A stretch of 64,000 nt of DNA from Actinophytocola oryzae (GCF_004364325.1 NZ_SOCP01000002.1:781799-845798); one strand, 5' to 3'. Shown: positions 27,301-36,599, counted from the stretch's first letter. The notes: a model not told the origin generated them from the letters alone. Translations and numbers: made by a program.

Positions 27301-29544
27301 TCAGCTCGTTGCCCCGGCGGGCCTCGGTGACATCTGCGCGGCCTGGCGCAGCGCCTCGATCATGCTCCGCACGTCAACCTTGCCGGTACCGGCGATGTCG
27401 AAGGCCGTGCCGTGGTCGACCGAGGTGCGGATCACCGGCAGGCCGACGGTGATGTTCACGCCCGCGTCGATGCCGAGCACCTTCACGGGCGCGTGGCCCT
27501 GGTCGTGGTACATGGCGACGACGAGGTCGTAGTCACCCCGGCCGGCGACGAAGAACGCGGTGTCGGCCGGCAGGGGGCCGCGGGCGTCGATGCCGTCGGC
27601 ACGCAGCTTCTCGATGGCGGGGACGATCTTCTCTTCCTCTTCGCCGTAACCGAAGAGGCCGTTCTCGCCTGCGTGGGGGTTGATGCCGCACACGCCGATC
27701 CTGGGGTTGGGGATCCCGGCCCTGGCGAGCGCGTCGTGGCCGCGGCGGACGGTGCGCTCGACGAGTCCCGGCTCGATGCGGTTGACGGCGTCGACGAGGC
27801 CGATGTGGGTGGTGACGTGGATGACCCGCACGGTCGGGGTGGAGAGCATCATCGACACCTCGTCGATGCCGCAGAAGTGGGCGAGCATCTCGGTGTGGCC
27901 GGGGTAGCGGTGGCCTGCGGCGTGGAGTGCCTCCTTGTTGAGCGGGGCGGTGCAGATGCCCTGGACGTCACCGGCGAGTGCCAGCTCGGCGGCGACGCGG
28001 ACGTACTCGTAGGCGGCGTGTCCGGCGACGCTGGACAGCGTGCCCCACGGCAGGTCGGCGGGCAGCAGCCCGAGGTCGATGACGTTGATGCGGCCGGGGG
28101 TGAACTCGGCGTCGGCGACCCGCTCGACGGTGACGATCTCGGGGGACAGGCCGAGCACCCCCGCGGCGGCCCGCAGCCGTGCCGCGTCACCGACGACGAC
28201 CGGCCGGCAGTCGTCCCGCGGCTCGACGAGAGCGCCGACGACGACCTCGGGTCCGACCCCGGCGCCGTCGCCCATGGTCACGGCGATCAGCGGGGTGTTG
28301 GTGCTGGTCATGGGTGACATGCCTTCCGTCGGGTGGGTCCACTCGCCACGCAGTGCCGCGACGATGGAGGTGAGGGAGTCGGGGCCACCGAAACTGCCCG
28401 GGCGGGTGACGACGAGCCGCCCGTCGTCGGTACGGCTGCGGACGGCCCCGTGGTGCACGGAGTCGATGGGGTGGAGTGCGCGTACACCGAGCGCGTCGAG
28501 TACGCGCCGGGCGGTCTCCCCGCCGGTGAGGACGAGCGGGGTGTCGGTGCCGGCCACGACCCGGGCAGCGAGTGTGGCGAGACTGGCGGAGATGGCACGG
28601 GAGCGGGTCGGGTCGACGGCGGCGCCGGGTGTGGGACGCAGGACCGCGGCTCCGCCGCGCAGTGCCTCGATGACCTGTTCGTCGGCGTCGCCGGGCGTGA
28701 CCTCGGTGGCCCCCTCGGCGATCAGGCGCCGAACCTGCTCGCGAGCGACGGCCTCGGCGGTGCCGACCACGATGAGCGGGTGGCCGGGGTAGCTCGCTGC
28801 CAGGGTGCGGGTCAGTGCCTTGTCTGGCGCGGTGGCGTCCCAGTCCGTGAGCGGCTCGTCGTGCGGGGTGGTGGGACGGTCACCCTCGGCCGCGTGGGGG
28901 AGCGCCATCGCCCTGCCCAGGGCGGCGGCCACCCCGCCAGAGCCCGCGAGCGCCACGCCGTCCGGGGCGGCGACGACTATCGCGTCCAGGTCGGTGTCGG
29001 TGGTCGCGTCGCAGACCGGGACCAGTCCCGCCGCCACCGCCGCACGGAGAGCCGCAGGCAACTCCGGGGACCGGATCGTCGCCAGGGGGATCACCGTTGT
29101 CCGCAGAGGCGACAGCGCCGCCGCCACCGTCGTCGGTGCCTGCCGGGCTTCCGCCGCCCACGCGGGCACCTCCGCCAGTGGCCGCCCATCGACCGTGACC
29201 ACCCCGCCGGCCACCACCCGGTCCAGCGCGGGCAACGCAGGCGCCACCACCACCGGCCCGACCGCACCCACCAGTGCGGCCAGCGGACCACGGAGCAGCG
29301 AGTCGATCTTCACCAGTACCCGTGCGCCCGGCGTGGCCGAGACCGCCGCAAGCACCCGGGCCGACACCTCCTCGGCCGGCAGGTGACGCGCATCGAGATC
29401 GGTCACGCACACCGCACCCCGCGGCTGCCCAGCCAACACCAGCGTGGCCGACCCACTGCGTGTTGTGAGCAGCGAAGCGACCTCCGCAGCCCCGGAGAGA
29501 TCATCAGCCACGGCGTGTAGAGCCACCCGATCGTCGCTGATCAT
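27301..29544 (-). CDS. Fusion of four-carbon acid sugar kinase (DUF1537) and PdxA-type dehydrogenase
   Basis: One uninterrupted 747-residue frame. Residues 1-410 are a DUF1537 kinase: ADDLSGAAEVASLL at the N-terminus, KIDSLLRGP, and the C-terminal nucleotide site VLTGGETARRVLDALG and TRPGSFGGPDSL. Residues 420-747 are PdxA-like: AVTMGDGAGVGPEV, CTAPLNKEALHAAGHRYPGH, HVTTHIGLVDA, GINPHAGENGLFG and YHDQGHAPVK (metal histidine). In D-threonate/D-erythronate catabolism these activities act in sequence, phosphorylating the acid then oxidatively decarboxylating it to dihydroxyacetone phosphate. An internal ATG at the junction has no strong ribosome site. GGAG 4 nt before ATG 29544. Confidence 0.85.
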   Translation of the reverse strand: MISDDRVALHAVADDLSGAAEVASLLTTRSGSATLVLAGQPRGAVCVTDLDARHLPAEEVSARVLAAVSATPGARVLVKIDSLLRGPLAALVGAVGPVVVAPALPALDRVVAGGVVTVDGRPLAEVPAWAAEARQAPTTVAAALSPLRTTVIPLATIRSPELPAALRAAVAAGLVPVCDATTDTDLDAIVVAAPDGVALAGSGGVAAALGRAMALPHAAEGDRPTTPHDEPLTDWDATAPDKALTRTLAASYPGHPLIVVGTAEAVAREQVRRLIAEGATEVTPGDADEQVIEALRGGAAVLRPTPGAAVDPTRSRAISASLATLAARVVAGTDTPLVLTGGETARRVLDALGVRALHPIDSVHHGAVRSRTDDGRLVVTRPGSFGGPDSLTSIVAALRGEWTHPTEGMSPMTSTNTPLIAVTMGDGAGVGPEVVVGALVEPRDDCRPVVVGDAARLRAAAGVLGLSPEIVTVERVADAEFTPGRINVIDLGLLPADLPWGTLSSVAGHAAYEYVRVAAELALAGDVQGICTAPLNKEALHAAGHRYPGHTEMLAHFCGIDEVSMMLSTPTVRVIHVTTHIGLVDAVNRIEPGLVERTVRRGHDALARAGIPNPRIGVCGINPHAGENGLFGYGEEEEKIVPAIEKLRADGIDARGPLPADTAFFVAGRGDYDLVVAMYHDQGHAPVKVLGIDAGVNITVGLPVIRTSVDHGTAFDIAGTGKVDVRSMIEALRQAAQMSPRPAGATS

Positions 29545-29590
29545 CGCACTCCTGTCGCTCCGTCGAAGGATATCGTTCGCGGTGTCCAGC

Positions 29591-29649
29591 GTGACACATG
29601 ATGCGCGAAACGCGCCAGCCTCTTGCGCGAAACACGCAACTCGTGTCAC
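29591..29649. promoter_or_regulatory. Putative DeoR operator array in divergent promoter
   Basis: Two near-identical 14-mers, TGCGCGAAACGCGC (29602-29615) and TGCGCGAAACACGC (29624-29637), are 22 bp apart, about two helical turns. They are flanked by GTGACAC (29591) and GTGTCAC (29643). They lie between the kinase-PdxA start (29544) and the ABC operon start (29702), well placed to control both directions. Confidence 0.5.
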
Positions 29650-29701
29650 GGTGACCCACGCAACATCCACATGCGACACGCATTGACGTGAGAGGTCGAC
29701 G

Positions 29702-31279
29702 ATGACCCCACCTGGACGCGAGCCAGCGCTTTCGCGGCGTTCGTTCCTGCGCATCGGTGCCCTCGTCGGCGCCGGCGTGGCGTTCGGACCGTCCCTCGCC
29801 GCCTGCGCCGGACCGACCGGCGCCGCGGGCCCGGGCACCATGACGCTGGCGCTCAACCGCTCACTCGTGAGCCTCGACAACAAGCTCAACCAGTTCGACG
29901 CCGCCGTCACCGTGCAGCGCGCGGTCCGCCAGGGCCTCACGAGCATCGACCGGGACCTGCGGGTCACCAACGTGCTCGCCGAGCGGTTCGAGCTGACCGC
30001 CCCGACACAGTGGACAGTCCGCCTGCGCGACGACATCCGCTACTCGGACGGCAGCCGGGTCGCCGTCGCCGACGTCGACACCGCGCTCGCCATGTACCAG
30101 CAGGTGCAGGGCAGCTTCCTCGCCGGCTTCTTCCCCGAGTGGCCCAGGGTCAACCAGCTCGACGACCGCACGTTCACGCTCGACACCGAGCGGCCGTTCC
30201 CGGTCCTCGACTACCTGATGGCCAACATCCTCATCACCCCGGCGAAGGACAACAAGCCCGAGGAGCTGCAGTCCGGCATCGGCACCGGACCCTACGTCGT
30301 CGCCGAGTCCAGCCGGGGCACCGGCGACTACACGTTGCGCCGCAACGAGAACTACTGGGGCACCCGCGCGGTCGTCCCCGAGGTGCGCGTGCGGTTCGTG
30401 CCGGAGGAGTCCAGCCGCGTCGTGTCCATGCGCTCCGGCGAGGTCGACGTGATCGACACGATCTCGCCCGACTCCGCCGACCAACTCGCGGGCCTGCCGG
30501 GTGTGCACGTCGAGTCCGTCGACGGCACGCGCACCAACCAGCTCTTCTACAACTTCCGCAAGCCCGAGGACCACCCGCTGTCCAACCCGAAGGTGCGCGA
30601 GGCCCTCACCTACGCCATCGACCAGCACGCGCTGGCCAACGACGTGCTCGCCGGCTCGGTCACCTCGGCCACCGGCGTCGTCGCGGCGACCCTGCGTGGC
30701 GCCACCGACAACCACGCCTACACCCACGACCCGCGCAAGGCCAGGCAGATGCTCGACGCGGCAGGCGTGCGCGACCTCGAGCTGACGCTCATCTGGGAGT
30801 CCGGCGAGTTCGCGAGCGACGCCTTCGTGATGGAGGCCGTCACCCAGATGCTCGGCGACGTCGGCGTCCGCGTGAAGCTGCACGAGTTCCAGCCCGGCGG
30901 CGACATCTCCGCGTGGCGCCAGGGCAAGGGCGGCGACTGGGACGTGCTCGGCAACGGCTACGGCAACCCGACCGGCCTCGCGCTCACCAGCCTGCAGGGC
31001 ATGTACGGCGGCACGCCGGAGAAGGAAGCCACCCGCGACACCTACCAGGGCTACGTCTTCCCCGACGTCGCCCAGCTGATCGTCGACGCGTCGTCCGAAG
31101 TGGACGATGACCGCCGCGACCAGCTCCTCGCACGGGCACAGGACGCCGTGTGGGACACCTGGCCGTGCCTGTGGGCGTTCGTGCCGAACTCCGTACTGGC
31201 ACAACGGGACCGCGTGCGTGACCTGCTGCTCGCGCCCAACAACTCCTACGACCTCAGTGCGACGAAGCTGGAGGCGTGA
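29702..31279 (+). CDS. ABC importer substrate-binding lipoprotein, peptide/nickel family 5
   Basis: 525 residues. The N-terminus has a twin-arginine motif (SRRSFLRIG) and a lipobox (SLAAC), so it is a Tat-exported lipoprotein. The body is SBP_bac_5: VRQGLTSIDRDL, FELTAPTQWTVRLRDDIRYSDG, TGPYVVAESS, KVREALTYAIDQHAL and LTLIWESGEFASDAF. The family binds oligopeptides, but many actinobacterial members take oligosaccharides or opines. Divergence from a sugar-acid kinase favours a carbohydrate-type ligand. First gene of a seven-gene rightward operon; the permease begins 3 bp after the stop. Confidence 0.9.
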   Translation: MTPPGREPALSRRSFLRIGALVGAGVAFGPSLAACAGPTGAAGPGTMTLALNRSLVSLDNKLNQFDAAVTVQRAVRQGLTSIDRDLRVTNVLAERFELTAPTQWTVRLRDDIRYSDGSRVAVADVDTALAMYQQVQGSFLAGFFPEWPRVNQLDDRTFTLDTERPFPVLDYLMANILITPAKDNKPEELQSGIGTGPYVVAESSRGTGDYTLRRNENYWGTRAVVPEVRVRFVPEESSRVVSMRSGEVDVIDTISPDSADQLAGLPGVHVESVDGTRTNQLFYNFRKPEDHPLSNPKVREALTYAIDQHALANDVLAGSVTSATGVVAATLRGATDNHAYTHDPRKARQMLDAAGVRDLELTLIWESGEFASDAFVMEAVTQMLGDVGVRVKLHEFQPGGDISAWRQGKGGDWDVLGNGYGNPTGLALTSLQGMYGGTPEKEATRDTYQGYVFPDVAQLIVDASSEVDDDRRDQLLARAQDAVWDTWPCLWAFVPNSVLAQRDRVRDLLLAPNNSYDLSATKLEA

Positions 31280-31281
31280 GA

Positions 31282-32262
31282 ATGCTTCGATACCTGGCCA
31301 AGCGGATCGGCCAGAGCGTGCTCACGCTCGCGCTGACCATCACGGCCGTGTTCGTCCTGTTGCGACTCGCGCCTGGCGACCCCGCCTACGCCTACGCCGG
31401 CCCCACCGCCACGAACGAGGACCTGGCCCGCATCCGCGAGCAGTTCGGCCTCGACGGGTCGATCCTCAGCCAGTTCGGCACGTTCCTCAAAGGACTGGTG
31501 CACGGCGACCTCGGCACCTCGTTCTCCTTCCAGGCACCCGCGCTCGACGTGGTGATGGAACGCCTGCCCTACACCATCACCCTGGCGTTGGCGGCGATCA
31601 TCGTGACCGCGGTCGTCGCGGTGCCGCTCGGCGTGTGGATGGCGCGGCACGTCGGCACCGCCCGTGAGTTCGGCGCCAACCTCACCACGATCGCGGCGCA
31701 GTCGATGCCGGAGTTCTGGAGCGGCATCATGCTGCTCACGGTGTTCGCGGTGCTGGTGCCGATCCTGCCCGCGTCCGGGTTCGCCACGTGGGGCGGGCTG
31801 GTGTTGCCGACGCTGACCGTCGCGCTGCTGCAGGTCGCGTTGATCAGCCGGATGGTCGGCCGCGAGATGTCCGGTGCGATGTCCGCGCCGCACATCACGG
31901 TCGCCAGAGGGCGCGGCGTGTCCGAACGGGCGCTGACCTGGCGTTACGGCATGGCGAACTCGGCCATCCCGGTGCTCACCGCGCTCGGCACCCGCTTCGC
32001 CGCGATGCTCAACGGCGTCGTGGTCGTCGAGGTGGTGTTCGCGTGGCCGGGTGTCGGCTCACTCGTCGTCCGCGCACTCGAGACCCGCGACTACCCGCTG
32101 ATCCAGGCCACCGTCCTCGTCACCGCCACGCTCACCGTCCTGGTGCAGCTGCTCGTCGACCTCGCCTACCCGCTGCTGGACCCGAGAGTCCGCCTCACGG
32201 ACAGGACCTCGGCCCGAAGCGCCCCGTCGGCGTTGCGCGTCCAGGAAGGAGCAACGGTATGA
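31282..32262 (+). CDS. ABC transporter permease, DppB type
   Basis: 326 residues, six predicted membrane spans, BPD_transp_1 fold. MLRYLAKRIGQSVLTLALTITAVFVLLRLAPGDP is the classic DppB N-terminus, and the cytoplasmic EAA-like loop is VARGRGVSERALTWRYGMANS. It pairs with the next permease. GGAGG lies 7 nt before ATG 31282; the GTG at 31276 overlaps the previous gene. The end overlaps the next start (ATGA). Confidence 0.9.
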   Translation: MLRYLAKRIGQSVLTLALTITAVFVLLRLAPGDPAYAYAGPTATNEDLARIREQFGLDGSILSQFGTFLKGLVHGDLGTSFSFQAPALDVVMERLPYTITLALAAIIVTAVVAVPLGVWMARHVGTAREFGANLTTIAAQSMPEFWSGIMLLTVFAVLVPILPASGFATWGGLVLPTLTVALLQVALISRMVGREMSGAMSAPHITVARGRGVSERALTWRYGMANSAIPVLTALGTRFAAMLNGVVVVEVVFAWPGVGSLVVRALETRDYPLIQATVLVTATLTVLVQLLVDLAYPLLDPRVRLTDRTSARSAPSALRVQEGATV

Positions 32263-33173
32263 CCGTCACCGCAACCCCGCCACCCGCCGCCGCCACCCGG
32301 CCCAGCCGGGTCACCGAGGCGGACCTCCGCCGCGCGGGGGTCCGCAGGCGTGGGCGCAGTGCCCGGGTCAAGCTCTGGACCGGCGCCATCTGCACCCTGC
32401 TCGTCGTCGTGCCCGTGCTGCTGGCCGGTGTGCTCCCGCTGCAGGGCCCCGACGAACAGGACCTCGGCGCGCGGCGGCTCGCGCCCTTCACCGACGGGCA
32501 CCTGTTCGGCACCGACCAGATCGGCCGCGACGTCCTGTCCCGCGTGCTGCACGGCGGCCAGACCTCGCTCGTCATCGGGCTCCTGGCCGTGCTCGTGTCG
32601 GGTGTCATCGGCATCACCCTCGGCGCGCTCGCCGGCTTCTACCGGGGCTGGGTCGACGCGGTGGTGTCCCGCCTGCTCGAGGCGCAGATGTCCCTGCCGC
32701 TGCTGTTGATGCTGCTGCTCGTGGTCGCGTTGTTCGGCCCGTCGATCACCGTGATCACGTTCGTCATCGCCATCGCGCAGTGGCCCGAGGTGGCACGGCT
32801 GACCCGGTCGCTCGTCCTGGTCGAGCGCGGCAAGCCCTACGTGGCCGCGGCGACCGTGCTCGGCCTGCGCAGGATCGCGATCCTCGCCAGGCACGTCGTG
32901 CCGAACATCGTGAAGCAGGCGAGCCTCGTGGTGCTCCTGCTGCTCGCACAGGCGGTCCTGCTGGAGAGCGCCCTGTCCTACCTCGGTGCCGGGCCGGAGC
33001 GCCCGTTCGCCACCTGGGGCCGGATCATCTCCGACGGCCAGGACTACATCACCACGTCCTGGTGGCTCGTCACGCTGCCCGGCCTGTTCATCGTCCTGCT
33101 CGTCGTCGGCGTGAACCTGCTCGGCGACGGCCTGCGTGACCGCACGGCCCGTTCGAAGAGGAAGGAGGCCTGA
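32259..33173 (+). CDS. ABC transporter permease, DppC type
   Basis: 304 residues. Cytoplasmic N-terminal tail, then six spans. HLFGTDQIGRDVLSRVLHGGQTSL is the conserved DppC segment, and the EAA loop is ERGKPYVAAATVLGLRRIAILARHVVPN. It forms the heterodimeric channel with the preceding permease. ATG 32259 with GGAAGGAG upstream overlaps the previous stop by 4 bp. Confidence 0.9.
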   Translation: MTVTATPPPAAATRPSRVTEADLRRAGVRRRGRSARVKLWTGAICTLLVVVPVLLAGVLPLQGPDEQDLGARRLAPFTDGHLFGTDQIGRDVLSRVLHGGQTSLVIGLLAVLVSGVIGITLGALAGFYRGWVDAVVSRLLEAQMSLPLLLMLLLVVALFGPSITVITFVIAIAQWPEVARLTRSLVLVERGKPYVAAATVLGLRRIAILARHVVPNIVKQASLVVLLLLAQAVLLESALSYLGAGPERPFATWGRIISDGQDYITTSWWLVTLPGLFIVLLVVGVNLLGDGLRDRTARSKRKEA

Positions 33174-33174
33174 G

Positions 33175-33996
33175 ATGACCGACGCCCCCCTACTGGAGGT
33201 CGAGGACCTGCAGGTCGAGATCATCACCGCCACCGGAGTGGTCCGCGCGGTCGACGGCGTCTCGTTCCGCGTCGAGCGCGGCGAGACCGTGACGATCATC
33301 GGCGAGTCCGGCTCCGGCAAGTCCACCACCGCGATGGGCGTGCTGCGGCTGCTGCCCCCCGAGGCCGTCGTCTCCGGGCACGTCCGCCTCGACGGCGTCG
33401 ACGTGGTCGCCGACCCGAAGGCCGCGGCCCGCCTGCGTGGCCACGCGGTCGTCCTCGTGCCACAGGACCCGATGACCTCGCTCTCACCCGTGCACACCAT
33501 CGGCCGCCAGCTCGGCGACGCGGTCCGGCTCGCGGGCACCCGCGGCAAGGCCGAACGCACGGCCCGCGCGGTCGAGCTGCTCACCTCGGTACGCATCAAG
33601 GACCCGGCCGACGCACTGCGCAGGTACCCGCACCAGCTGTCCGGCGGGCAGCTGCAGCGGGTGCTCATCGCCATCGCGCTCGCCGGCAGCCCACGCCTGC
33701 TCGTCGCCGACGAGCCGACCTCCGCGCTCGACGTCACCGTGCAGGCCGGCATCCTCGACCTGCTGCTGGAGCTGCAGGAACGCACCGGCGTCGGCATCCT
33801 CATGATCACCCACGACCTCGGCGTCGCACGCCTGGTGTCCGACCGCATCCACGTGATGCGTGACGGCGCCTTCGTCGAGTCCGGCGCCGCGGCCGACATC
33901 GTCGACCGGCCCGGACGCGAGTACACGCGGGCGTTGCTGGCCGCCGTGCCGAGGCTGGGTACCTTCACCGACGAACCCGTGGGGAGCACCCGATGA
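33175..33996 (+). CDS. ABC transporter ATPase, DppD type
   Basis: 273 residues. Walker A GESGSGKST, signature QLSGGQLQRVLIAIAL, Walker B LLVADEPTSALD and switch histidine MITHDLGV. It powers the adjacent permeases jointly with the next ATPase. The start follows the permease stop by one base, with AAGGAGG upstream. It ends in ATGA overlap with the next gene. Confidence 0.9.
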   Translation: MTDAPLLEVEDLQVEIITATGVVRAVDGVSFRVERGETVTIIGESGSGKSTTAMGVLRLLPPEAVVSGHVRLDGVDVVADPKAAARLRGHAVVLVPQDPMTSLSPVHTIGRQLGDAVRLAGTRGKAERTARAVELLTSVRIKDPADALRRYPHQLSGGQLQRVLIAIALAGSPRLLVADEPTSALDVTVQAGILDLLLELQERTGVGILMITHDLGVARLVSDRIHVMRDGAFVESGAAADIVDRPGREYTRALLAAVPRLGTFTDEPVGSTR

Positions 33997-34781
33997 GCCC
34001 GCTGCTGTCCGTCGAGGACCTCGTCGTCTCCTACGGCGGCCTGCGTGCCGTCGACGGGGTGAGCTTCACGGTCGACGAGGGCACGACCCTCGCCATCGTC
34101 GGCGAGTCCGGCTGCGGCAAGTCGTCCGTGGCGAACGCACTGGTGCGGCTGGTGACCCCGGAGTCCGGGCGCGTCGTCCTCGACGGCGTCGACATCGCCA
34201 GGATGCCCGAGCGCACGCTGCGGCCACTGCGCCGCAAGATCCAGATGGTGTTCCAGGACCCGTACGGCTCGCTCGACCCGCACCTGACCGCCGGCCGGAT
34301 CGTCGCGGAGCCGCTGTCCGGCCTGTCCCGCGCCGCACGGGACAAGGAGGCCGCGCGGCTGCTCGACCTCGTCCGCCTGCCTGCCGGGATCGCCGAGCGC
34401 AGGCCGGCGGAGCTGTCCGGCGGGCAGCGCCAGCGGGTCGGCATCGCGCGTGCCCTGGCCACGAGCCCCCGGCTGCTGGTGTGCGACGAGGCGACGAGCG
34501 CGCTGGACGTGAGCGTGCAGGCGCGGGTGTTGGAACTGCTCACCGAGCTGCAGGCCGAGCAGGGTCTCACCTACCTGTTCATCTCCCACAACCTGGGCGT
34601 GGTGCGGGAGATCAGCTCGCGGATCGTGGTGATGCGGGCCGGCGTGATCGTCGAGTCCGGCACCACCGCCGACGTGCTCGCCTCGCCGACCCACGAGTAC
34701 ACGAGGAGACTGCGAAGGGCCGCGCTCGACCCGACCACCATGCGCGGCGTCAAACCACGCGAGCTGGTGGCACAACGATGA
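33993..34781 (+). CDS. ABC transporter ATPase, DppF type
   Basis: 262 residues. Walker A GESGCGKSS, Q-loop MVFQDPYGSLDPHLTAG (a DppF/OppF mark), signature ELSGGQRQRVGIARAL, Walker B LLVCDEATSALD and FISHNLGVV. The usual C-terminal oligopeptide-transporter extension is short. Both ends overlap neighbours by ATGA. Confidence 0.9.
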   Translation: MSPLLSVEDLVVSYGGLRAVDGVSFTVDEGTTLAIVGESGCGKSSVANALVRLVTPESGRVVLDGVDIARMPERTLRPLRRKIQMVFQDPYGSLDPHLTAGRIVAEPLSGLSRAARDKEAARLLDLVRLPAGIAERRPAELSGGQRQRVGIARALATSPRLLVCDEATSALDVSVQARVLELLTELQAEQGLTYLFISHNLGVVREISSRIVVMRAGVIVESGTTADVLASPTHEYTRRLRRAALDPTTMRGVKPRELVAQR

Positions 34782-35752
34782 CCTTCACCGTCCCCGGGGC
34801 ACCCGTCGCCTCGTCCCGCCTGGTGCTCGGCACGATGACCTTCGGCGACACCGTCGACGCGGCGGGCGCGGCGGCCATGCTCGACGCCGCACTCGACGCG
34901 GGCATCACCTCGGTGGACACGGCGAACGGCTACGCGGGCGGCGAGACCGAGCGGATCCTCGCGCCACTGCTCGCCACCCGCCGCGACCGGGTCGTGCTCG
35001 CCACGAAGGCAGGCATGCCGCACCCGGACGCCGGCGAGCACGCCCTGTTGTCCGCGAAGGGCCTGCGGCTCTCGCTGGAGGGTTCGCTGCGCAGGCTCGG
35101 TGTGGACCGGGTCGACCTGTTCTACCTCCACCAGCCAGACCGGGCCACGCCGATCGAGGAGACGCTGACCGCCGTGGCCGAGGCCGTCGACGCGGGCCTG
35201 GTCGGCGCGCTGGGCGTGTCGAACTACTCGGCGTGGCGGATCGGCGAGGTCAACACGGTCGCCGACCGCGTCGGCTGTCCCCGGCCGGTCGTCGCGCAGC
35301 AGCTGTACAACCTGCTCGCGCGCCGCGTCGAGGAGGAGTACCTGGAGTTCGCGCGGGTCACCGGCCTCGCCACGATGGTGTACAACCCGCTCGGCGGGGG
35401 CCTCCTGACCGGCAGGCACCGCTTCGACGAGGACACCACCGCCGGCCGCTTCGGCGACTCGCGCCTGGCCGCCATGTACCGCGACCGGTACTGGCAGCCC
35501 GGTTTGTTCGCGGCGGTCGAGCGCCTGACCGAGATCGCGGGCGACGCGGGTGTGCCGCTGACCGAGTTGGCGCTGCGCTGGCTCGCCGGTAGCGACGATG
35601 TCCACGCGATACTGCTCGGTGGCTCGAAACTCGCGCACCTGCGGCAGAACGTCGACGCGGTGGCGGCAGGCCCGCTGCCCGACGACGTGTTCGCCGCGTG
35701 TGCCGAGGTCGGCGCCGCACTCCGCGGCCCGATGCCCGCCTACCACCGCTAG
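34778..35752 (+). CDS. Aldo/keto reductase
   Basis: 324 residues, (beta/alpha)8 AKR. SVDTANGYAGGETE carries the catalytic Asp and Tyr, VVLATKAGM the lysine and FYLHQPD the histidine. LGVSNYSAWRIGEV and ILLGGSKLAHLRQNVDA bind NADP(H). Closest in style to the YghZ/Tas-like group. Its location in a sugar-acid operon suggests reduction of an aldehyde or keto group, or oxidation of an alditol, feeding the kinase step. The start overlaps the ATPase stop (ATGA). Confidence 0.9.
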   Translation: MTFTVPGAPVASSRLVLGTMTFGDTVDAAGAAAMLDAALDAGITSVDTANGYAGGETERILAPLLATRRDRVVLATKAGMPHPDAGEHALLSAKGLRLSLEGSLRRLGVDRVDLFYLHQPDRATPIEETLTAVAEAVDAGLVGALGVSNYSAWRIGEVNTVADRVGCPRPVVAQQLYNLLARRVEEEYLEFARVTGLATMVYNPLGGGLLTGRHRFDEDTTAGRFGDSRLAAMYRDRYWQPGLFAAVERLTEIAGDAGVPLTELALRWLAGSDDVHAILLGGSKLAHLRQNVDAVAAGPLPDDVFAACAEVGAALRGPMPAYHR

Positions 35753-35765
35753 GAGGACGTTCCCC

Positions 35766-36542
35766 GTGCCAGACTCCCGTTTCCGTGCCTTCGCCGACCG
35801 CCTTCGCGCCCGCGAGCGCGCCGTCGGCTACTGGGTGGCGCTCGACAGTCCGATGTCGACCGAGCGCATCGCCCGGCTCGGCTACGACTACGTCGTGCTC
35901 GACGCCCAGCACGGCCTGCTCGGCTACTCGGGCCTGCTGGCCGGTCTGACCGCGATCGACGCGGCGGGCGGCTCGGTCGGCATGGTGCGGGTGGAGGCGA
36001 ACGACCCGACCTACATCGGCAAGGCACTGGACGCGGGTGCGGGTGGCGTGATCGTCCCGCTGGTGGACAACGCGGCCGACGCGGCCTCGGCCGTGGCCTC
36101 GGCGCACTACCCGCCGTCGGGCCGCCGCAGCTACGGCCCCATGCGTTCCGGCCTGCGGGTCGGCCCGGTCCCGGCGGACACGAACGCGTCGGTGGTCGTC
36201 CTCGCGATGATCGAGACCCCCGACGGGCTCGCGAACATCCGCGAGATCTGCGCGACCCCCGGCCTGGACGGCGTCTACGTCGGCCCCTCGGACCTGTGCA
36301 TCGCGGTCGGCGGCGCCTTCCCCAACGACCCGGCGGTCGCGGACGTGTTCGAGGCCGCCCTGGTCACGATCCGGGAGACGGCCGCCGAGGCGGGCATCGC
36401 CGCGGGCATCCACACGTTCTCGGGAGAGAATGCCGCCCGCCGCCTGGCCGAGGGCTACACCTACGCCACGGTCTCCTCCGACCTGACCCACCTGGAACAG
36501 TCGGCCGCCGCCCACCTGGCGACCGCGACCGCCACCGCCTGA
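35766..36542 (+). CDS. HpcH/HpaI family aldolase
   Basis: 258 residues, class II metal-dependent aldolase. Catalytic histidine in VVLDAQHGLLGY, arginine-containing VRVEANDP, metal ligands in MIETPDGLANI (Glu) and GVYVGPSDLCIAVGG (Asp). Members cleave 4-hydroxy-2-oxo acids to pyruvate and an aldehyde. As the last gene of the transporter operon it probably splits a keto-deoxy sugar acid. GTG 35766 with AGGAGG 7 nt upstream. A long hairpin follows immediately. Confidence 0.88.
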   Translation: MPDSRFRAFADRLRARERAVGYWVALDSPMSTERIARLGYDYVVLDAQHGLLGYSGLLAGLTAIDAAGGSVGMVRVEANDPTYIGKALDAGAGGVIVPLVDNAADAASAVASAHYPPSGRRSYGPMRSGLRVGPVPADTNASVVVLAMIETPDGLANIREICATPGLDGVYVGPSDLCIAVGGAFPNDPAVADVFEAALVTIRETAAEAGIAAGIHTFSGENAARRLAEGYTYATVSSDLTHLEQSAAAHLATATATA

Positions 36543-36544
36543 CC

Positions 36545-36599
36545 CGCACTGAAGGACGCCTTCCTGACGCCCAGCGTTACGAAGGCGTCCTTCAGTGCG
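36545..36599. terminator. Bidirectional hairpin (repeat family copy B)
   Basis: 19-bp perfect arms, CGCACTGAAGGACGCCTTC (36545-36563) and its complement (36581-36599), with a 17-nt loop. It directly follows the aldolase stop and overlaps the stop of the convergent reductase gene, so it can terminate both. Confidence 0.75.

Noticed and set aside
29591..29649. GTGACAC/GTGTCAC arms as the same operator as at 4618-4642
   Set aside because: Only the short core is shared and spacing is very different (46 versus 11 bp between the GTGACAC and GTGTCAC arms), so a common regulator is not supported.
32166..34775. 869-codon reverse frame opposite the ABC transporter genes
   Set aside because: Shadow of the high-G+C forward genes: Arg/Gln/His-rich without domain motifs, while the forward strand shows full ABC signatures.
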